Below, in pieces: positions 59,174-64,000 of a stretch of 64,000 bases of DNA. The DNA is from Deltaproteobacteria bacterium (lineage in GTDB: Bacteria; Desulfobacterota; Desulfobacteria; Desulfobacterales; Desulfosarcinaceae). The position numbers were made by a program, and so were the translations under genes. The notes beneath the pieces are model-generated. The model worked only from the letters and a program-made list of their open reading frames with translations. It did no database searches and was not told where the DNA came from. Position 1 is the stretch's first letter, and each line of letters starts with the position of its first letter. The stretch spans positions 1 through 64,000 of the forward strand of contig JAHLLR010000003.1 of NCBI GenBank assembly GCA_020444075.1, in the 5' to 3' direction.

Positions 59174-60079
59174 TCACAAAACCCGGTAGCGAACCGCCAG
59201 CGGATCGTCTTCGCTGACCTTCTGCCCCAGGCCGATCAAGCCCTCTTCTTCCAGTTGGATGGTATCCCTTCTCAGCAGTATGAGTTCTTCGCCCAGCGGT
59301 TTCAGAAAAGTTCCGTTGGTGCTCTGATCGATAAGCATGAACCGGTTCCGCTGAAGTTCGATGCGGGCATGCATGCGGGAAACCAGTGGATCGTTGATGA
59401 TCAGATGATTGGCAACGCCCCGGCCCATGGTCAGAATGGGGCGTTCGTGATCCACCAGGATGCGGTTCTGCAGATGCCGAATTTGGAGAAAGTCCTTTTT
59501 CGATGTCAGCGATGCAATCATTTCTTCGGTAAAGGAAGTGGACATGGTCATCTGTTCCGGTTTTCCCCAGATCAACTCGTGGATCTCCATGACATCGTCT
59601 TTTCCCCGAACCCGCGTCCGATCCACGATCCGTGCCCGACGTTTCAGGGGCAATTTCATTAAGGTGAGTGTGTCCTTGTTGGTGATAATCTGATCGCTTT
59701 TGGCCAGTTCCACCATGCGTGCAGCCACATTCACGGCGTCACCGAACACATCTCCGGGTTCACAGATCACCTCTCCGTGGTGGAACCCGATTCTCAGATG
59801 GATGTTGGCCTGGATCATTTCTGGATCAAAAGAGATCTCTTCATGCATCTGCCTGGCGGTTTCAGCGGCATGGTTGGGTGTTAAAAAGGTGCACAGGACT
59901 TCATCGCCAATGGTTTTAACGACGGTTCCATCGTTTTCCCTGACCAGCTCTTTCAGATGGGCCAGGCAGTCGGAAATCAGTTGCCGGGCCTTGAAATCGC
60001 CAAACGTTTCGTACAGGCGGGTGCTGCCTGCGATATCGGCAAAAAGAATCGTTTTCTGGTTGGTGGGGAGGGGGGCCAT
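59174..60079 (-). CDS. Class III adenylate/guanylate cyclase with FHA domain
   Basis: About 301 residues. The cyclase domain (1-185) keeps both metal-binding Asps (ILFADIAGSTRLY; VKTIGDEVLCTF), the Lys before GDE, and the transition-state Asn/Arg (GDAVNVAARMVELA), so it should be active, with Lys/Asp positions typical of adenylate cyclase. The C-terminal FHA domain (about 205-300: ILTMGRGVANHLIINDPLVSRMHARIELQRN, DQSTNGTFLKP) binds phosphothreonine peptides. ATG 60079 is chosen; a TTG at 60157 adds 26 non-conserved residues. The FHA partner is unknown, perhaps a Ser/Thr kinase elsewhere. Confidence 0.85.
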   Translation of the reverse strand: MAPLPTNQKTILFADIAGSTRLYETFGDFKARQLISDCLAHLKELVRENDGTVVKTIGDEVLCTFLTPNHAAETARQMHEEISFDPEMIQANIHLRIGFHHGEVICEPGDVFGDAVNVAARMVELAKSDQIITNKDTLTLMKLPLKRRARIVDRTRVRGKDDVMEIHELIWGKPEQMTMSTSFTEEMIASLTSKKDFLQIRHLQNRILVDHERPILTMGRGVANHLIINDPLVSRMHARIELQRNRFMLIDQSTNGTFLKPLGEELILLRRDTIQLEEEGLIGLGQKVSEDDPLAVRYRVL

Positions 60080-60157
60080 CTCAGGAATCCGCCATACGGA
60101 TAAAGGTTGATTAGGCACCTGCAGGGTCACCCTCGCATGGCTGTGGCGGGTTGTCAA

Positions 60158-60431
60158 GGTATGGACCTTCTGGACGATCGGGAACGGTGGGGCTTTTGGT
60201 TTTCACTCCGGAAAGAGACCCTGTCATCGATTTGGTAAATTCAGTGCAATAATTGAACTTTGAGTTACTGCTGATGTTTCTTTTTTTGTACGCACCGATT
60301 GGCTGTTTTACTTCTCGAACGGGTTGAATACAAAAAATAATATACGAAAAATAACTTTAGTTTCAGTTTGTTGAATAAAAAAGGATCGGTTCGTTAGAGA
60401 TTACGGCATTATATTTGCTCAGGCCTTATTT
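60158..60431. other. AT-rich intergenic region upstream of the riboswitch
   Basis: Divergent spacer between the cyclase and the riboswitch-controlled gene. TATATT at 60410-60415 is a fair -10 sequence, but no matching -35 is evident; the region is otherwise A/T-rich. The transcript start would lie just ahead of the riboswitch. Confidence 0.35.
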
Positions 60432-60439
60432 GCCGAGAG

Positions 60440-60560
60440 TTTTACCGAACTGCTCGATAACGGCAAACCATTTGAAAGAATGGGACGCAAAGCCACTGGC
60501 CTAAATCTTCTGTTGTCAGGAAGACAGGGTAGCAGGGCCGCCGAAGGCAAACGGTTGCAT
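60440..60560 (+). ncRNA. Cyclic di-GMP-I (GEMM-I) riboswitch
   Basis: The leader shows the GEMM-I core: GGCAAACC (60462 on), a stem with GAAA tetraloop (ATTTGAAAGAAT), GGGACGCAAAGCC (60482-60494), GGCCTAAAT as tetraloop receptor, then the P3 loop and GGGTAGCAGGG before the closing P1 strand (GCCGCCGAAGGC). These are the conserved elements of the Vibrio Vc2 class that bind cyclic di-GMP between P1, P2 and P3. It lies 170 to 50 bases before the ATG of the secreted repeat protein. Confidence 0.92.
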
Positions 60561-60609
60561 CCTCCGCGGATTCAACAGTTTCCCTAATGATGAATCCTGG
60601 AGGATTGCA
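60555..60609 (+). promoter_or_regulatory. Expression-platform hairpin covering the Shine-Dalgarno
   Basis: TTGCATCCTCCGCGGATTCA (60555-60574) is nearly complementary to TGAATCCTGGAGGATTGCA (60591-60609); only one bulge and one mismatch break the pairing, with a 16-base loop. The right arm contains the GGAGGA ribosome-binding site (60599-60604). No T-run follows, so control of translation rather than termination is likely. Confidence 0.7.
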
Positions 60610-60611
60610 GC

Positions 60612-62840
60612 ATGTCAAATCGGTTTTATACTCAGTTTTACGACCTTGTTTTATTGGCACTTACCCTATGTATGGTTCTTTTCACTCCCGGTATCAGTTA
60701 TTCGGCTGACACATACACCATTCCCCAGACGGCCGAAGTAAAGTTGGCCTGGGACGCCAACGATCCCGCCCCCGAAGGCTATTGTATTTATCAACGCAAG
60801 GAAGGCGAAGTATACGATTACAGCCAGCCCTGCTGGACCGGTTCCGCTACCACCGGCACAGTCTATAACCTGGACTGGGATGCCACCTATTACTTTGTGG
60901 TGCGGGCCTACGCCGGATCCCAGCAAAGCGCCGATTCAGAGGAAGTTTCATATTTTTCCCGATCACCCGAAACGACGACTTATTCCCTCACCGCAACAGC
61001 AGGCCAGCATGGTTCCATTTCACCCGGAAGCACAACAGTTGTTGCCGAAGGATCTGATCAATCCTTCACCATTACTCCAGATGCCGGTTATCATGTTGAG
61101 GATGTTGCGGTGGATGGCGCATCCATGGGCGCGATTTCTTTATATACCTTCAGTTATGTCACTGCCGATCATACCATCCATGCCAGTTTTGCAATCGACA
61201 CCCATATTATTTCATCTGCTGCCGGATCCAACGGCAGCATATCCCCATCAGGAAATGTTTCGGTAGACCATAATTCCAGTCAGCCATACGCAATTATTCC
61301 GAGTGCCGGTTACCATATTGCCGATGTACGGGTGGACGGTGTCTCCATAGGTTCGGTTTCATCGTATACCTTCAATCAAGTCACTGAAAATCATTCCATT
61401 TCAGCTGTATTTTCCATCGACTCGCATACTATTTCGGCCTCAGCAGGACAAAATGGAAGGATTACCCCGACGGGCAGTGTGACGGTAGATCATGGATCGA
61501 GCCAAGCGTTTTCGATCGTGCCGAACGACGGGTACCATGTGGAAGATGTACTGGTGGACGGGATATCCGTTGGCGCTATTGGTGGCTATACGTTCAGCGA
61601 TGTTACTGCCGATCATGCAATCCATACGACATTTGCACAAGATGCAATAGTTGTGAACCAGCCCCCTACGGCCGATGCAGGCCCTGACCAAACCGTCGAA
61701 GAGGCCAAGGAAGTTAGGCTCAGTGGAAGCAACTCCATAGACTTTGACGATGGGATTGCCAGTTATCAATGGCGCCAGACCCAAGGCCCGGAAGTGATCC
61801 TGAACGCTCCCGACCAGCCGGAAACCACTTTTACCGCTCCCAATGTGGATACCGCGGGAGCCTCGCTGGTTTTCGAACTGGCCGTGACCGATTACAATAA
61901 TGCGACCACTGTGGATACGTGTATTGTCAATGTGACGTGGGTGAACATCCCTCCCACTGCCGACGCGGGCGGAGAGCAGAGCGTCAGTGAAGGCATGCTG
62001 GTCACGCTGGATGCGGCCAATTCTGTCGACCCGGATGACGGCATCGTCGCGTATCATTGGCAACAACTGCAAGGACCCGCCGTAACGCTCTCTGAGAGTC
62101 AGTCGTCCACAGTATCGTTTAATGCACCGGATACCGGAACCGCAGGGGCTTCTCTTACCTTTCAACTCACGGTCATCGATGCCGGAGGTCTGCAGGATTC
62201 CGATACCTGCCTGGTTACCGTTGCATGGGTCAACACGCCTCCGCTGGCAGACGCCGGCCCGGATCAGCAGGTCAACATCGGTGATGAGGTTACTCTGGAT
62301 GGCTCACTGTCGACCGATGCCGATGGTGATATAATCGTATCTTACCGCTGGCGTCAAACGGACGGTGTGCCGGTGGAACTGTCCGATGCTACCGCTGAAA
62401 AACCGAGTTTCGAGGCTCCGGACGTGGGCAACGAAGGAGGCACCCTCAGATTTGAACTTACTGTTGAGGATAGTGGGGGCTTGCTGAGCAAGGATACTTG
62501 TGAGGTAGTTGTGGATGTACCGGCGGAAACCGGCGTCGATACCACATCGCCCACGCTGACCATCGGAAATCCCGCGAGCGATTCCGTCACAATCTGGACC
62601 TTAAGAATAGATATGTCCGGCAGCGCGTGGGATGATCAAGGCGTCGAGAAAGTCGTTTGGAAAAACAATCGTGGCGGCAGCGGGGTTGCCGCTGGCACAA
62701 CCCAGTGGCAAATTCAGAATATTTCACTCAAATACGGGACCAATGTCGTTACCATTACCGCAGTCGATGCGTCCGGAAATTCGACATCTATGTCCAAAAC
62801 CGTGGTTGTCCTGTACCGGTGGTGGTGGTGGTGGAGGTAA
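60612..62840 (+). CDS. Large secreted multi-repeat surface protein (three InlB-B-like, three PKD-like, Ig-like)
   Basis: A 742-residue extracellular protein. Residues 1-31 are a signal peptide (cleavage near SYSADTY). About 34-115 resembles fibronectin type III. Then three beta-repeats of about 75 residues (about 125-345; each begins like TATAGQHGSISPGS and has GYHVEDVAVDGASMGAI). About 350-645 holds three PKD/REJ-like domains (PPTADAGPDQTV, PPTADAGGEQSV, PPLADAGPDQQV). A C-terminal Ig-like domain (about 655-735) ends with TVVVLY and the unusual RWWWWWR. It is likely an adhesin or matrix protein. Translation is controlled by the riboswitch above. GGAGGA lies seven bases before the ATG. Confidence 0.88.
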   Translation: MSNRFYTQFYDLVLLALTLCMVLFTPGISYSADTYTIPQTAEVKLAWDANDPAPEGYCIYQRKEGEVYDYSQPCWTGSATTGTVYNLDWDATYYFVVRAYAGSQQSADSEEVSYFSRSPETTTYSLTATAGQHGSISPGSTTVVAEGSDQSFTITPDAGYHVEDVAVDGASMGAISLYTFSYVTADHTIHASFAIDTHIISSAAGSNGSISPSGNVSVDHNSSQPYAIIPSAGYHIADVRVDGVSIGSVSSYTFNQVTENHSISAVFSIDSHTISASAGQNGRITPTGSVTVDHGSSQAFSIVPNDGYHVEDVLVDGISVGAIGGYTFSDVTADHAIHTTFAQDAIVVNQPPTADAGPDQTVEEAKEVRLSGSNSIDFDDGIASYQWRQTQGPEVILNAPDQPETTFTAPNVDTAGASLVFELAVTDYNNATTVDTCIVNVTWVNIPPTADAGGEQSVSEGMLVTLDAANSVDPDDGIVAYHWQQLQGPAVTLSESQSSTVSFNAPDTGTAGASLTFQLTVIDAGGLQDSDTCLVTVAWVNTPPLADAGPDQQVNIGDEVTLDGSLSTDADGDIIVSYRWRQTDGVPVELSDATAEKPSFEAPDVGNEGGTLRFELTVEDSGGLLSKDTCEVVVDVPAETGVDTTSPTLTIGNPASDSVTIWTLRIDMSGSAWDDQGVEKVVWKNNRGGSGVAAGTTQWQIQNISLKYGTNVVTITAVDASGNSTSMSKTVVVLYRWWWWWR

Positions 62841-62904
62841 ACGCTAAATTGGCAGTGGTGAATCCGTTCATCACTTCTATTTAGAAAAAAAGCGGTTTGA
62901 ATGT

Positions 62905-62943
62905 CGACGGCCAGGGGAAATATCCCCCTGGCCGTCGTTTTTT
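62905..62943 (+). terminator. Strong intrinsic terminator after the secreted protein
   Basis: CGACGGCCAGGGG (62905 on) pairs with CCCCTGGCCGTCG (to 62937) around a short AAATATC loop, followed by TTTTTT. A classic terminator for the plus-strand gene. The convergent thiolase stop is 39 bases beyond. Confidence 0.85.
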
Positions 62944-62981
62944 ATACACAAGATTGGTTGTGTGAGGTTTTGCCAGGTCGG

Positions 62982-64000
62982 CTATACCATCTCTATCGCA
63001 CAGGCCATGGACACGCCGCCGCCGCCGCACAAAGTGGCCATTCCCAGTGACTTTCCGCGGTTTTTCATCGCATACAGCAGGGTCACCATGATCCGGCACC
63101 CGGTGGCTCCCACCGGGTGGCCCAGGCCGATGCCGGAACCGTTGACGTTGGTGATCTCACGGTTCAGGTTCAGCTCGCGTTCGCAGCCGATGTACTGGGC
63201 GGCGAAGGCTTCGTTTACTTCCACGAGTTCGAAGTCGCCGATTTTCAGGCGATGGCGGTTCATCATATTATTCACGGCCGGCACCGGGGAGAGGCCCATG
63301 ACCGAGGGATGGCAGGCCCCGCGGCCCGTGGCGACAATTTTGGCCAGCGGCTGAAGGCCAAGTTCCCTGGCCTTGTCCGCGGACATGATCACCATGGCGG
63401 CCGAGCCGTCGTTGATGCCCGAGGAGTTGCCGGCGGTAACCTTGCCGATTTTGGGTACGAAGGCCGGGGGCAGTTTCTCCAGCTGTTCCATGGTCAGACC
63501 GGGCCGGAAATGCTCGTCCCGGGCGAAGATCAGGGGATCCTTTTTGCGCCGGGGGATTTCCATGGGAACCATCTCCTCTTTAAATGAACCGTCATCGTTA
63601 GCCCGCTCGGCATTGTTCTGGCTTTTCAGCGCCACCTCATCCATCTCCTTGCGGGATATATTCAGATGCTGGGCGATGAATTCGGCGGTCTGGCCCATGA
63701 TGTAAGGCTTGCCCACGCACATGCTCAACGGCGGCTGCGTGGCATCCACCGGGCCATCTTCAGGGTGGGGGATGATGTGGGAGCCGCAATGAAGGGCGTG
63801 AATCATGGCATCCACGAAGACGGTATCCTGTAAGCGGCAGCCCCAGCGGGCGTTGGGCACCTGGTACGCCACGCCGCTCATGTGCTCGACGCCGCCGGCC
63901 AAGATGACGTCGGCCATGCCCGCCTGGATCATGGCCATGCCTGAAATTACCGCCTCCATCCCTGAAATGCACACCCGGTTGATGGTGACGGCGGTGACGG
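62982..64000 (-). CDS. Acetyl-CoA acetyltransferase / thiolase, 5' end missing
   Basis: The C-terminal about 339 residues of a thiolase; the gene continues beyond the right window edge. Nucleophile Cys in VTAVTINRVCISGMEA at about 63970, then AGMADVILAGGVEHMSGVAYQVPNA, GQTAEFIAQHLNISRKEMDE, GKVTAGNSSGINDGSAAMVIMS, FELVEVNEAFAAQYIGC (the HNEAF-type box, here VNEAF), NVNGSGIGLGHPVGATGCR (catalytic His) and a C-terminal CGGGGVSMACAIE with the second Cys. It condenses or cleaves acetoacyl-CoA in beta-oxidation or ketone metabolism. The window's CoA genes are consistent with acyl catabolism. Confidence 0.93.
   Translation of the reverse strand, partial: VTAVTINRVCISGMEAVISGMAMIQAGMADVILAGGVEHMSGVAYQVPNARWGCRLQDTVFVDAMIHALHCGSHIIPHPEDGPVDATQPPLSMCVGKPYIMGQTAEFIAQHLNISRKEMDEVALKSQNNAERANDDGSFKEEMVPMEIPRRKKDPLIFARDEHFRPGLTMEQLEKLPPAFVPKIGKVTAGNSSGINDGSAAMVIMSADKARELGLQPLAKIVATGRGACHPSVMGLSPVPAVNNMMNRHRLKIGDFELVEVNEAFAAQYIGCERELNLNREITNVNGSGIGLGHPVGATGCRIMVTLLYAMKNRGKSLGMATLCGGGGVSMACAIEMV

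Noticed and set aside
60960-61640. Regular DNA repeat resembling a CRISPR-like or satellite array
   Set aside because: The period of about 230 bases is in frame and encodes three diverged beta-repeats of a secreted protein.

Overview
The window looks like a chromosomal piece of a Gram-negative, anaerobic, GC-rich member of the Desulfobacterota, most likely a sulfate reducer of the Desulfosarcina/Desulfobacter type. This is an inference. It rests on a TunR-type tungstate/molybdate regulator (a family described from sulfate-reducing deltaproteobacteria), a bacterioferritin very close to the Desulfovibrio type, rubrerythrin, several ferredoxins, an ADP-forming acyl-CoA ligase, a DUF3786 protein and Tat-exported iron-sulfur proteins. 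I see no tRNA, rRNA, CRISPR array, prophage or intact insertion sequence.

Layout. 0-4.4 kb is an accessory stretch of small genes (conserved hypothetical, solute-binding protein, a decayed O-methyltransferase, membrane protein, NTF2-like protein, methyltransferase, GNAT). 4.5-10 kb (minus) is an operon of crotonase, ADP-forming acyl-CoA ligase, fused SpmA-SpmB and an M20 amidohydrolase. 10.1-15.7 kb (minus) is a redox cluster: DUF6599, Tat-exported DUF362, a membrane polyferredoxin with an internal Tat motif, and a Tat-exported aldo/keto reductase. 15.7-24 kb is AT-richer and signal-rich: lipoprotein, four-PAS hybrid kinase, IHF-like protein, a PilZ-flavodoxin fusion, and PAS-GGDEF-EAL. 24-28.9 kb holds phosphate transport (Pit plus DUF47) and a MOT1-type molybdate transporter facing tunR across a palindromic operator. 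29-41.7 kb holds a CoA-transferase/GNAT fusion, a MalY-like enzyme, a DMT exporter, an AarF kinase, a two-component pair, a lone TatC, and a REC-DUF4388-PilZ protein. 42-52 kb has bacterioferritin, MTHFR, a PAS kinase, HrpB and UvrA. 52-60 kb has DUF3786, pyruvate kinase, a papain-like amidase, an alkyl-DHAP-synthase homologue, rubrerythrin, ferredoxin, and a cyclase-FHA protein. 60.4-62.8 kb has a c-di-GMP-I (GEMM) riboswitch in front of a large secreted repeat protein. The window ends inside a thiolase.

The strongest leads are: (1) the riboswitch and its near-perfect Shine-Dalgarno-masking hairpin; (2) the tunR/MOT1 intergenic region, where one palindrome covers two divergent promoters; (3) a PilZ domain fused to an iron-sulfur-flavoprotein-like domain, translationally overlapped by an IHF-like gene; (4) the four-gene secreted redox cluster. 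Cyclic-di-GMP parts (one synthase/hydrolase, two PilZ proteins, one riboswitch) recur across the window. Start sites were chosen by ribosome-binding site and family alignment from memory; no database search was possible.
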